From a virus: a stretch of DNA of 20,039 nucleotides. The stretch covers positions 1 through 20,039 of the IMG/VR virus record IMGVR_UViG_3300028025_006541; one strand, written 5' to 3'. The number at the start of each line of letters is the position of its first letter. The first letter of the stretch is position 1. Under the pieces are notes generated by a model that was not told the origin of the DNA, ran no database searches, and worked only from the letters and a program-made list of their open reading frames with translations. The position numbers and the translations under genes were made by a program. Positions 1-5,730 of this stretch are shown here, one piece after another.

Positions 1-31
1 CTAACGCACTAATTGCAATGAGCTTTTTCAT
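1..31 (-). CDS. Start of a secreted or membrane protein gene, cut by the left window edge
   Basis: Only the first ten codons are in the window, reading MKKLIAISAL on the minus strand. A Met-Lys-Lys start followed by a hydrophobic run is typical of a signal peptide or N-terminal membrane anchor. An AGG-rich stretch lies a few bases upstream of the ATG. A TTGACA promoter lies just upstream (59-86), and a terminator separates this gene from the next one upstream on the same strand. The product cannot be named from ten residues. Confidence 0.5.
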   Translation of the reverse strand, partial: MKKLIAISAL

Positions 32-58
32 TGGCAGCCTACCTTTCAGAATTTGAAT

Positions 59-86
59 ACCTTAGTACTCGGCTGTTTATTGTCAA
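59..86 (-). promoter_or_regulatory. Sigma70-type promoter for the left-edge gene
   Basis: On the minus strand a perfect TTGACA (86-81) is followed after 16 bases by TAAGGT (64-59). Transcription would start near 52, about 20 bases upstream of the ATG at 31. The promoter lies between a terminator and the gene, which supports it. Confidence 0.45.
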
Positions 87-116
87 AGTGACATTGGTTC
101 TTATATTCAGTTATGC

Positions 117-155
117 AAAAACCCTAGCGCATGACTCGCATCCTGCGCAAAGGGT
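117..155 (-). terminator. Intrinsic terminator after the two-TM protein gene
   Basis: Read on the minus strand, ACCCT and GCGCA pair with TGCGC and AGGGT around a loop of about 12 bases, and a run of five T follows (121-117). It lies 34 bases past the stop codon of the 189-443 gene and ahead of the next promoter, so it closes that transcription unit. Confidence 0.65.
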
Positions 156-188
156 ACTAATATTTTACCACGGATTAGGGGGTGAGGG

Positions 189-443
189 TTACTTTTTGCG
201 CTTAAGTGTAGCAGGCTTTAGGCTTTTTAGCTTATTTACCCACGGCTTGTCCGCATACTTAAACCACTCATAGGTGAAGATACATGCGGCAATCAGAAGC
301 CCTAGAGACTCTGCCTGAACGATGTAGTAGGTAGAAGGATCCACCAAGTATGTCTCCCAAGGGAAGTTGTAGTAGACCACGGGAAAGGCAATCAAGTTGC
401 CAAAGACCACCGAGGTCACGATGCTTTTGTATGTGTTTTCCAT
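189..443 (-). CDS. Small two-transmembrane protein, function unknown
   Basis: An 84-residue protein with two hydrophobic segments, about residues 8-27 and 47-62, and a basic C-terminus ending KRKK. It resembles no family I can name. Size, two membrane spans and a charged tail would fit a class II-like holin, but also many small phage membrane proteins. It is a single-gene unit: a promoter with an inverted-repeat operator lies directly upstream, a LexA-type SOS box lies further upstream (579-594), and a terminator lies downstream (117-155). Such heavy regulation suggests expression at a particular moment, such as induction after DNA damage. That role is inference. The start at 443 is the first in-frame ATG after the purine-rich AAGAAAGAG stretch. 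Confidence 0.65.
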   Translation of the reverse strand: MENTYKSIVTSVVFGNLIAFPVVYYNFPWETYLVDPSTYYIVQAESLGLLIAACIFTYEWFKYADKPWVNKLKSLKPATLKRKK

Positions 444-471
444 CTCATCTCTTTCTTTAAACGATAATCAA

Positions 472-500
472 ACAGTACAAGACAGTTTAGGTCTTGTCAA
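472..500 (-). promoter_or_regulatory. Promoter with an embedded inverted-repeat operator
   Basis: On the minus strand TTGACA (500-495) is followed after exactly 17 bases by TACTGT (477-472). The arms ACAAGAC (477-483) and GTCTTGT (491-497) form a perfect 7-bp inverted repeat with a 7-base spacer, filling the gap between the two promoter boxes. This is a classic place for a repressor operator. A second overlapping TTGACA (513-508) with TAAACT (489-484) at 18-base spacing may form an alternative promoter. The likely target is the 189-443 gene, with a start near 465. Confidence 0.6.
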
Positions 501-530
501 GTACATATGTCAAATCGAGCGTACAAACTT

Positions 531-542
531 AAACTTAAGTTT
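531..542. repeat. 12-bp palindrome AAACTTAAGTTT
   Basis: A perfect palindrome, preceded by a further direct AAACTT copy (525-530). It lies between the SOS box and the TTGACA promoters upstream of the 189-443 gene. It could be a second regulator-binding site, but AT-rich palindromes of this length also arise by chance. Confidence 0.3.
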
Positions 543-568
543 ATACGGCATCTGCTGAAATATAGCAT

Positions 569-597
569 ATTATAGACATTCGAACAGCTGTTCGGTA
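569..597 (-). promoter_or_regulatory. LexA (SOS) box next to a TATAAT element
   Basis: Positions 581-594 read CGAACAGCTGTTCG, a perfect 14-base palindrome that matches the Gram-positive/actinobacterial SOS box CGAAC-N4-GTTCG. On the minus strand a perfect TATAAT (574-569) lies 6 bases downstream of the box, so the box fills the -10 to -35 spacer and bound LexA would block that promoter. No good -35 hexamer is visible. Transcription would run towards the two-TM gene at 443. The LexA reading rests on known consensus; the regulated gene is inferred from orientation. Confidence 0.6.
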
Positions 598-625
598 AGG
601 CTCTAGAGTCCAGTGTTTATAAGGG

Positions 626-718
626 TTAGTAGATGAAGCGGTCTTTTTCACGCTTCGAAGGGTAAATACAGTTCTTAACCTTCTTATAGACCTGCTGAAC
701 TAGATAAAGAATGCCCAC
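626..718 (-). CDS. Tiny basic ORF of 30 residues, possible gene
   Basis: A GTG-started frame begins five bases after the stop of the SGNH-like gene (723-1706) and encodes 30 residues. It starts MGILYLVQQVYKK and ends KREKDRFIY. It is amphipathic and lysine-rich. Position right behind the upstream stop codon fits the packing of this region, and AAGG lies near a workable distance from the start. Nothing else occupies 600-722. The plus-strand sequence also folds a 6-bp hairpin (635-640 with 651-656) inside this frame. Coding status is uncertain and no function can be assigned. Confidence 0.35.
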   Translation of the reverse strand: MGILYLVQQVYKKVKNCIYPSKREKDRFIY

Positions 719-722
719 TGGA

Positions 723-1706
723 CTAGCCCTTGGACTTAATGAACGAATAGAACTCTTCGGCCAGGTGCGTGTGCTCGTGGATGCCCATGTGGGAATCGTT
801 TCCTATAGCCCTGTAGAAGTTATCCCCGTACTTTTCGGCTAGCTCCGAGTGGCATAGTTTGGTGTCCTTAAAGTCATCGCGGTCCAAGATCTCTCTATCC
901 ATGAAGCCAGACATATCTAGCTGGGAGTAGCCCTCAAGAGTTAGGTCTCTATAGAACTTTAAGATCCTTGTGTTCCAACAACTCCATATGAGCTCTATGC
1001 CAGCAGCTTTGCAGTATGAGATTAAATAGGCCAAGGCTTGAGCAGAGAAGAAGAAGGGTACTTCGTATGGAAGAACCTCATATAGGTCGTAAGGCTTTTT
1101 GACATACCTGTCCCTAGGCCCATCAACGTCCTTAGAGTTGTTAGAGCTAAAGTTCACGCCCTCAACGTGCAGCCCTTCGCCGTTTCTAAGTCTTTCCCTT
1201 CCAGTATTGAATCTGTTTACATCAAACCTTAAAGGGATAATCATTCTTGCAAAATCGGGAAGCAGGATGACCATCTTCTTTGGTGCTCCGAATTCCTCTA
1301 TGTAAGCCAAGACCGAAGAAAGAATAGCCTGAACTGACCATCCAGGAGCTGCTAAGTTCACGTGAGACATCTTTAGCTTGTCAGCCAATTGCTTGCCCCA
1401 GATTTGATCGTCTGGCACCCCTAGACCATAAGTCTGGGAGCAACCAGCAATAATTAAGTCCACCTGCTTATCGAACTCAGGCGATCTGTGCCCATAGGAG
1501 TTGGTGGTGTAGTGGTTTCTGTCGTCATTTTTCCAGGGCTCCCCCGGCTCCGGACGTTCAAAAGTATGTATCTTGTGCTCGGTGAAGTTAAAGATGCCGC
1601 CCTCAGGAGCGGAAAAGACCTCGTCGCTAAGTCTTAAAAGGCCAGCGGTATTTTCTTTGCCTATAAATAGGTGCTTATTAGGCTGAGGTCTATCATTCAT
1701 GCGCAT
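723..1706 (-). CDS. SGNH/GDSL-like hydrolase fold protein, paralogue A
   Basis: This 327-residue protein shares a plan with two others in the window (14678-15772 and 16528-17490). The first shared element is an N-S-x-G-x-R-S motif (residues 69-75). Next is I-I-A-G-C-S-Q-T-Y-G-x-G (85-96), whose Ser90 sits where SGNH hydrolases carry the nucleophile. Then come IWGxQLAD and a block-II-like NLAAPGWS. Near the C-terminus is a histidine-rich H306-x-G-x-H-x-H-x-H-x-AEEF motif. SGNH enzymes hydrolyse esters such as O-acetyl groups on glycans, so trimming or modifying a surface polysaccharide is possible. Substrate and activity are unproven. No signal peptide is seen, so it is probably cytoplasmic or virion-bound. 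The start at 1706 has AGGA seven bases upstream; an ATG two codons later is an alternative. Confidence 0.65.
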   Translation of the reverse strand: MRMNDRPQPNKHLFIGKENTAGLLRLSDEVFSAPEGGIFNFTEHKIHTFERPEPGEPWKNDDRNHYTTNSYGHRSPEFDKQVDLIIAGCSQTYGLGVPDDQIWGKQLADKLKMSHVNLAAPGWSVQAILSSVLAYIEEFGAPKKMVILLPDFARMIIPLRFDVNRFNTGRERLRNGEGLHVEGVNFSSNNSKDVDGPRDRYVKKPYDLYEVLPYEVPFFFSAQALAYLISYCKAAGIELIWSCWNTRILKFYRDLTLEGYSQLDMSGFMDREILDRDDFKDTKLCHSELAEKYGDNFYRAIGNDSHMGIHEHTHLAEEFYSFIKSKG

Positions 1707-1735
1707 CTAATAATCCTACCCCAGAGGCTAAAACG

Positions 1736-1882
1736 CTACTTAGGTTCTGTTAAAGACCAGCCCTTCCAGGGCTTCTCTTCGGCTTTCTTGTTGCGCTTAA
1801 GGTTCTCTAGCTCAATCATGATGGTGAAGGCAATGGTGCCCAGGAGACATATAGCGCTGACCAGCATTAGAAACATATCCAT
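1736..1882 (-). CDS. Small single-TM protein of 48 residues
   Basis: The frame starts MDMFLMLVSAICLLG and runs to a TAG stop. A hydrophobic segment covers about residues 3-22, followed by a charged, lysine- and glutamate-rich tail with KPWKGW. Its ATG overlaps the stop of the 49-residue gene upstream in a TAATG junction, the same coupling seen at about ten other junctions here, which supports it as a real gene. It could be a small holin, spanin-like or superinfection protein, but nothing decides this. Confidence 0.6.
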   Translation of the reverse strand: MDMFLMLVSAICLLGTIAFTIMIELENLKRNKKAEEKPWKGWSLTEPK

Positions 1883-2031
1883 TAGCTAGTCCCCTTTTTT
1901 AGGAACTCCAAGACAATAAGCTCTGCAGTATCCTCTGTAAACCCAGAGTCCACAGCCTGCTGCTTAATCCCAGCTAACATTGCAACTAGGTTCTTCATTT
2001 CCTCTAGCATCTCTAGCATATTGTTATTCAC
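1882..2031 (-). CDS. Small acidic protein of 49 residues
   Basis: The frame starts at a GTG that lies seven bases after a strong GGAGGT ribosome-binding site, ideal spacing, and overlaps the last codons of the upstream two-TM gene. An in-frame ATG four codons on (at 2019) is a weaker alternative. The product, with LEMLEEMKNLVAML near the start and ending LEFLKKGTS, is predicted to be mostly helical. It resembles a small UBA/TPR-like helical module only in general character. No family is recognised. The stop TAA overlaps the next ATG (TAATG), implying translational coupling. Confidence 0.6.
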   Translation of the reverse strand: MNNNMLEMLEEMKNLVAMLAGIKQQAVDSGFTEDTAELIVLEFLKKGTS

Positions 2032-2275
2032 TCTTACTACCTCCGTGAGCCTCTACATAGTTTTCTGCTTTTTCAAATAGGAAGATGAGGACCCCCATTA
2101 AGGCAAGCCCAGCAGCTACTATCCCAAATATGAATAGCACTTCAGGTGGAACCAAAGACCAGATTCCCCACCCCATGAGACCAACCAGTCCAATTAGTGC
2201 AAGGACCATCATACCGATTGAGAAGTTGATCCAAGCCTTGGCAATCCAAAGCTTCTGTTTAGATGTTAATTTCAT
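2024..2275 (-). CDS. Small two-transmembrane protein
   Basis: I place the start at the ATG at 2275 (MKLTSKQKLW), giving 83 residues. The longer open frame up to 2341 would overlap the upstream gene by over 80 bases, while this ATG overlaps it by only 17 and follows a GAGGAAA stretch. Two long hydrophobic segments, about residues 15-36 and 42-65, are joined by a short turn containing VPPE. The C-terminus is charged (EKAENYVEAHGG). The topology would fit a holin or another small inner-membrane phage protein. No family match is recognised. Confidence 0.65.
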   Translation of the reverse strand: MKLTSKQKLWIAKAWINFSIGMMVLALIGLVGLMGWGIWSLVPPEVLFIFGIVAAGLALMGVLIFLFEKAENYVEAHGGSKSE

Positions 2276-2474
2276 AAACCATTTCCTCACCTTTTTGCTT
2301 AACGCTTTTCTCTCGGTTAGCGATGTAGCGAATAGCTGCACGCTTTGCCCCCCATTTAGTAAAGGTCACGTTATGCGCCGTAAGGCTGCCAAAGTCTACG
2401 TTCCAAAACCAGAACGGAGGAATACCGCCAGCAACCCCGGTGTCTTTGTGAATCCGAATTTTATAATGAGTCAT
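2259..2474 (-). CDS. Hypothetical protein, 71 residues
   Basis: The ATG at 2474 overlaps the stop of the upstream Mtd_N-like gene as TAATG. The sequence has an aromatic-rich middle (PPFWFWNVDFG) followed by a basic segment, WGAKRAAIRYIANREK, likely helical. No transmembrane span or metal motif is present. A small soluble phage protein of unknown role. Confidence 0.6.
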   Translation of the reverse strand: MTHYKIRIHKDTGVAGGIPPFWFWNVDFGSLTAHNVTFTKWGAKRAAIRYIANREKSVKQKGEEMVYEINI

Positions 2475-2719
2475 TAGTTAAAAGTCGCCTTATCTAGGTC
2501 ATTCCAGCGAGATACTCCATCTCCCCGGGCAATACGGCGAGTATCAACCTCATATCCAAGTTCATCTTTCTCCAGCACCGGATTCACTTCCGACCAACGG
2601 TCTGATGTATCACGACGAATATAGCTTTTAGTTTCGCGATTAAGTCCACTGGCAATATAAGGAACATCTTTTAAAAGAGCTGGAATACTATAACTTGGTT
2701 TCTTTTTCTTAAAAAACAT
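2474..2719 (-). CDS. Stand-alone Mtd N-terminal-like (tail fibre type) domain protein
   Basis: This 81-residue protein contains the pattern IRRDTSDRWSEVNPVL, then ELGYEVDT and RGDGVSRWNDL. I recognise this as the repeat motif (R-R-x-T-xx-W-xx-x-NPVL, E-x-G-x-E-x-DT, GDG-xx-W-x-DL) found at the start of many phage tail fibre and receptor-binding proteins, as in the major tropism determinant N-terminal family. In those proteins the module trimerises and attaches the fibre. Here it makes up almost the entire protein, with only a basic N-terminus (FFKKKKPSYS) added. It may act as a small adaptor or be a remnant of a longer fibre. Both ends are joined to neighbours by TAATG overlaps. Confidence 0.6.
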   Translation of the reverse strand: MFFKKKKPSYSIPALLKDVPYIASGLNRETKSYIRRDTSDRWSEVNPVLEKDELGYEVDTRRIARGDGVSRWNDLDKATFN

Positions 2720-2967
2720 TACTTACGCTTCTTCCCATTTTTGACAATCGGCTCGATATCCTCGACCTTAGGCTTAATCTGACGCTCATATTCAACGCCA
2801 CCATATGCATCTACGAACTGATACATCCATTCCATACCAGTAGTTGCGTGCGTCATAAGGTCCACGATGTGGCACTTATTGTTAGCGCCAAAGTCACGCT
2901 CAAGCGTGTTCTTTAGAGCCAAAGTGACCACCGAGATAAACTCGTCTGTTGTTAGGTACTTATCCAT
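2719..2967 (-). CDS. Hypothetical protein, about 82 residues
   Basis: I choose the ATG at 2967 (MDKYLTTDEFIS), which has AGGA about eight bases upstream and overlaps the preceding stop region only slightly. The longer frame to 2991 adds eight residues and more overlap. The protein is predicted to be helical, with His-rich CHIVDLMTHATTGMEWMYQFV in the middle and a basic end (KNGKKRK). No family is recognised. Confidence 0.55.
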   Translation of the reverse strand: MDKYLTTDEFISVVTLALKNTLERDFGANNKCHIVDLMTHATTGMEWMYQFVDAYGGVEYERQIKPKVEDIEPIVKNGKKRK

Positions 2968-3196
2968 TTTCATTCCTATCATTTGCATCAAAGTCTACCC
3001 AATCATTGTGGATAGAGTCAAAATCTCCATGATCTCCAGTGATAGCCTCTACGGCCATATCTAGAACACCATAGAACGTAGGGCCAGTTCCACCAGCTCC
3101 GCTGTCTAGATCATACTCCCAGTGGGTCGGCTCTCCGTCATACTTCACACGGGTGATTTTAATGGTCACAGAGTCTGAATAGTCCAGTTCACTCAT
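2960..3196 (-). CDS. Acidic hypothetical protein, 78 residues
   Basis: A strongly acidic protein. Its N-terminal half looks beta-rich (SVTIKITRVKYDGEPTHWEYDLD) with a glycine loop. Its C-terminal half is full of Asp, Asn and Glu. It overlaps the upstream gene by eight bases. Small acidic phage proteins sometimes act as DNA mimics against host enzymes, but no evidence here goes beyond charge. Confidence 0.55.
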   Translation of the reverse strand: MSELDYSDSVTIKITRVKYDGEPTHWEYDLDSGAGGTGPTFYGVLDMAVEAITGDHGDFDSIHNDWVDFDANDRNENG

Positions 3197-3395
3197 TAGT
3201 GCCTCCCTTAAGAATTTCCATTAGCTTAAGCTTGAACTCGCTACGTCCAATACTTTGAAATACTGCTGAATCAAATAGGTCGTCAATTCTGCTGTCCTCA
3301 GAGCGATCCGCCAGTATCACTTTGGCTACACGTTCTTGCTCGTCAAATATCGCATAGTGATATCCACGACGGAATTCATGTTCATGATCAATCAT
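3189..3395 (-). CDS. Hypothetical protein, 68 residues
   Basis: Starts MIDHEHEFRRGYHYA at an ATG that overlaps the upstream stop as TAATG. It is charged, soluble and mixed alpha/beta in character, with RSEDSRIDDLFDSAVF in the middle and a helical end. The last codons overlap the next gene by eight bases. No family is recognised. Confidence 0.55.
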   Translation of the reverse strand: MIDHEHEFRRGYHYAIFDEQERVAKVILADRSEDSRIDDLFDSAVFQSIGRSEFKLKLMEILKGGTNE

Positions 3396-3760
3396 TACTT
3401 CTCTCCCTTGATTGCAGCGATAGCTGGGTCAAGAACCATGTGAACTTCGCAATAGCATCCACACTTTCGTTCCTCTAACAGTTTGATGATATGCTCATTC
3501 TCTTCTTTTCGGATACGAGCTTCCCACTGCTCAAACAAGTGAACCTTGCTCCGAGGCTTAATCAGCGGATTATTAATCCAGTGTTGACTAGCGTCATACT
3601 CTTCCTGCCCCATTTCAGCAACTAGTTCATCTTCTAACTGCTGAGACAGTTCCATGTACTCGCGCATGGCTTTACGCTTTGCGTAAGCGGCTTGCTGTTC
3701 GGCATCAGGACCGTCGTACACAGCATCCTCTGCTGACTCCCAATCACTAAAATCAACCAT
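3395..3760 (-). CDS. Acidic helical protein with a C-terminal Cys cluster
   Basis: I set the start at the ATG at 3760 (MVDFSDWESAED), which follows GAAGGGA at good spacing. The frame could be read back to 3775, but that only lengthens the overlap with the upstream gene. The protein of about 121 residues is rich in Glu, Gln and Ala, with a likely coiled-coil segment. It ends with KCGCYCEVH, where three closely spaced cysteines and a histidine could bind a metal. Function unknown. Confidence 0.55.
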   Translation of the reverse strand: MVDFSDWESAEDAVYDGPDAEQQAAYAKRKAMREYMELSQQLEDELVAEMGQEEYDASQHWINNPLIKPRSKVHLFEQWEARIRKEENEHIIKLLEERKCGCYCEVHMVLDPAIAAIKGEK

Positions 3761-3971
3761 TGTTCGTCCCTTCAACTACAGCTATAGCATCTTCAATACC
3801 CATACAGTTTCCTGCTAGGCGAGCTTCTCTGGCTGGATTGTCAGTCGTGTCCCGATCTTTGCGAGTTTCAATTAGCAAAGCCCACAACCCACTCAGGATC
3901 CGATCGCGCTCTGCCAAAACAGAAGCAGCGACCAAAGCGTGAACTTCGTTAATCATTTCTTCAGTTGCCAT
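3753..3971 (-). CDS. Helical hypothetical protein, 72 residues
   Basis: Starts MATEEMINEVHALVAAS and is predicted to be almost wholly helical, with a charged RKDRDTTDNPAREARL linker and a C-terminal GIEDAIAVVEG segment. The motif is common in small phage proteins but is not diagnostic. It overlaps the zinc-ribbon ORF upstream by 11 bases and the next gene by eight. Confidence 0.55.
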   Translation of the reverse strand: MATEEMINEVHALVAASVLAERDRILSGLWALLIETRKDRDTTDNPAREARLAGNCMGIEDAIAVVEGTNNG

Positions 3972-4068
3972 CTTTTACTCCAATCCAAGTTGAGTGGCAC
4001 ACAGGACACTCATACCATCCCTTAGGCATCTTTACTAGCTCAGTAGGCGAGCAGTTAGGGCAGTTCAT
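3961..4068 (-). CDS. Mini zinc-ribbon protein of 35 residues
   Basis: The frame starts MNCPNCSPTELVKM and contains a second pair, WYECPVCHSTW, so two Cys-x-x-Cys knuckles lie 16 residues apart, the geometry of a zinc ribbon. Its ATG overlaps the upstream stop as TAATG and its end overlaps the next gene's ATG by 11 bases, which matches the packing of the region. Such mini ribbons bind nucleic acid or protein partners; the partner is unknown. Confidence 0.65.
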   Translation of the reverse strand: MNCPNCSPTELVKMPKGWYECPVCHSTWIGVKDGN

Positions 4069-4391
4069 TACCAGCCAGCTTCACACTCTGGACAGCCAAC
4101 GTTATCCTCGTACTTACGTATCTTTGCAATAAGACGAATTGCCATCTCAACACCGCGAGCTTCTTGCGCAAATACATCGTGGCTAGGAGTAAGATCAGCT
4201 GCTTCCGAAAATTGACGCAACTGCTCCGCCCTACGCTCTAGTTCCTCTACAATCTTTCCGCGTTCCAAGCTCGCACCTAGAATTTGATTCTCCATAGTCA
4301 GCTCATCATACTCATCGAGCGTTAGCTCGTGACTGATTCGCTTAGCAGGCTTCTCTTTTTTAATCTTAATTTTGTAATTAGTGGTTTTCAT
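4068..4391 (-). CDS. Coiled-coil hypothetical protein, 107 residues
   Basis: Begins with a basic stretch (KIKIKKEKPAKR) and continues as an acidic/leucine helical region, LTLDEYDELTMENQILGASLE then EELERRAEQLRQF, likely a coiled coil. It ends GCPECEAGW, a single Cys-x-x-Cys pair. The stop overlaps the next small zinc-ribbon gene as TAATG. The start is preceded by AAGAAAGAG. No family is recognised. Confidence 0.55.
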   Translation of the reverse strand: MKTTNYKIKIKKEKPAKRISHELTLDEYDELTMENQILGASLERGKIVEELERRAEQLRQFSEAADLTPSHDVFAQEARGVEMAIRLIAKIRKYEDNVGCPECEAGW

Positions 4392-4515
4392 TTTTTAACT
4401 CTTTCTTGGTTAGGTATTCGCCATACTGAATTCCAGCTATAAAACCTCGCCACTCAGCTTCGACTTCACGACGTCTAAAGTATCCACGAACCTTACGCTT
4501 AATCTTAGTAAGCAT
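4378..4515 (-). CDS. Small basic protein of 45 residues
   Basis: This frame fills the gap between two larger genes. It starts MLTKIKRKVRGYFRRREVEA inside the last codons of the upstream gene and ends 14 bases inside the next one. The first half is strongly basic and helical, the second half WRGFIAGIQYGEYLTKKEL. The charge suggests nucleic-acid binding, but no family is recognised. Confidence 0.5.
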   Translation of the reverse strand: MLTKIKRKVRGYFRRREVEAEWRGFIAGIQYGEYLTKKELKNENH

Positions 4516-4840
4516 CTGGGTCGAATCCTAACTGCTTCTCTAGTGGTTTGTTTGGATCAGCAAGCATAACCTTGCCAAGCTTCTCTGCATCTTTAGATGC
4601 GCGGAATGTTTTCTCAAGACGGCGAAGATCTTCCTTGCGGTGCGCAATCTGATCTAGGTTTACCTTCTTTAAAAACGTTGCAGTAAAAGCTTTAGGGGAT
4701 TTCTCAGCTGCAGCAAGGATCCCCTCACGGAGCATATCGTTCTCGTGAGTCAGCTTATCCGCAGCTTTCTTCCACTTAGACGCCCTATCCTCAGCGTTCA
4801 TCGCACGGATCTCGTCTCCGCTATACATTTGACATGGCAT
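4505..4840 (-). CDS. Helical hypothetical protein, 111 residues
   Basis: A charged, mainly helical protein (SKWKKAADKLTHENDML, then IAHRKEDLRRLEKTF) ending GFDPDAY. Coiled-coil propensity is visible around residues 20-45. The ATG overlaps the upstream stop as TAATG. Nothing identifies a function. Confidence 0.55.
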   Translation of the reverse strand: MPCQMYSGDEIRAMNAEDRASKWKKAADKLTHENDMLREGILAAAEKSPKAFTATFLKKVNLDQIAHRKEDLRRLEKTFRASKDAEKLGKVMLADPNKPLEKQLGFDPDAY

Positions 4841-5268
4841 TACTGATCCTCCAACTCTTCTTCTGTAAATTCATAGCCACGCTCAATAGCGCAACCTAGG
4901 CATAAGGTTTTGTACCAACCAGCATTAGAACGAACTTTAACCGTTTCATCTAGTCGAATATCCTTAGTACCGCGCACGGAGCAAGATCCACATACTTCAC
5001 AAGTTCTACTTGAGTAGTATTCTGCAAGTCGAATTAAATCATCTGCAATTTCAGACTTAACATTGCCACCGTCACCATATGCACAGTAGTAACGTAGTGT
5101 TCCAAATTTTTCTTTAATTTGCTGAATCTCATAGTCTGGATATAGATATGCCAACTTCTGGTTTAGGTCAGTAATAATTGGATACCAACCTTTATTTACA
5201 TCAACATAGGTCCCCCAGCCTTTACTAAATCGAGCCAGGACTGGCTCAAGTTCTTTATCGTCATTCAT
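4840..5268 (-). CDS. Phage zinc-binding protein with a GWYP..KEKFGTLRYY core
   Basis: The 142-residue protein has an N-terminal core GWYPIITDL (residues 27-35) and IKEKFGTLRYYC (51-62), a pattern I know from uncharacterised phage and bacterial proteins. A C-terminal zinc-finger-like part has cysteines at 90, 93, 96, 123 and 126. The paired C-x-x-C knuckles probably bind one zinc ion. The start at 5268 has AGAAAGG upstream. No enzymatic role is evident. Confidence 0.55.
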   Translation of the reverse strand: MNDDKELEPVLARFSKGWGTYVDVNKGWYPIITDLNQKLAYLYPDYEIQQIKEKFGTLRYYCAYGDGGNVKSEIADDLIRLAEYYSSRTCEVCGSCSVRGTKDIRLDETVKVRSNAGWYKTLCLGCAIERGYEFTEEELEDQ

Positions 5269-5280
5269 GTCATTGCCTTT

Positions 5281-5730
5281 CTATCCGATGTACTCTAACG
5301 TACCAGAGTCTGCAAGATTTAGCAACTTTTCCCAATCTTTTTCTGGCGTGTCCCAGATTCCCTTGCCTTCGTACTTAAAAAGGTTTGCCATAGAGTCCTG
5401 ATACCAACCAGTTGTGATTTTAGGAATTGGCTTTGGCTTTACCTTTTTTACCTTTTCACTCAGAGTAGTGGCGTCTACGATTTCAGCATCAGAATTGCCA
5501 AGCTTCTCTTCAAGGTTTTTGCCGTGCACATCAATAATCACTGGTTCGTCCGCAGGATCGAGACGCTCCCAAGTACTAGACCTACAGACCTCAGTCTTCA
5601 TTACGTAGATAATTCCATTTTTCTTACGAATCTGGACAATATCATTGTCCTCAGTCGCAATAGAGTTTGCCCACTCTTTGACTGTTTTAATCTGAGCCAG
5701 CGTAGGGCGTGCTTTTACTTTTGTTTTCAT
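5281..5730 (-). CDS. Hypothetical protein with a C-terminal GWYQD..W (DUF2510-like) module
   Basis: In this 149-residue protein the N-terminal 100 residues are charged and unrecognised. The last 40 carry GWYQDSMANLFKYEG, then W-x-x-x-x-x-x-W and the end TLEYIG. The same module ends the adjacent upstream gene (5727-6317). The pattern resembles DUF2510, whose signature is GWYxDP..LRYWDG..W, a short aromatic module common in actinobacterial proteins. This is a similarity of pattern, not proof. The start codon overlaps the upstream stop by four bases (ATGA). Confidence 0.55.
   Translation of the reverse strand: MKTKVKARPTLAQIKTVKEWANSIATEDNDIVQIRKKNGIIYVMKTEVCRSSTWERLDPADEPVIIDVHGKNLEEKLGNSDAEIVDATTLSEKVKKVKPKPIPKITTGWYQDSMANLFKYEGKGIWDTPEKDWEKLLNLADSGTLEYIG

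Noticed and set aside
31-273. Plus-strand open frame of 80 residues at the left end
   Set aside because: It overlaps a terminator, a promoter and the end of the minus-strand two-TM gene, and has no ribosome-binding site; the frame is a shadow.
2085-2477. Plus-strand open frame of 130 residues
   Set aside because: It is antisense to two coupled minus-strand genes with membrane and start signals; no ribosome-binding site supports it.
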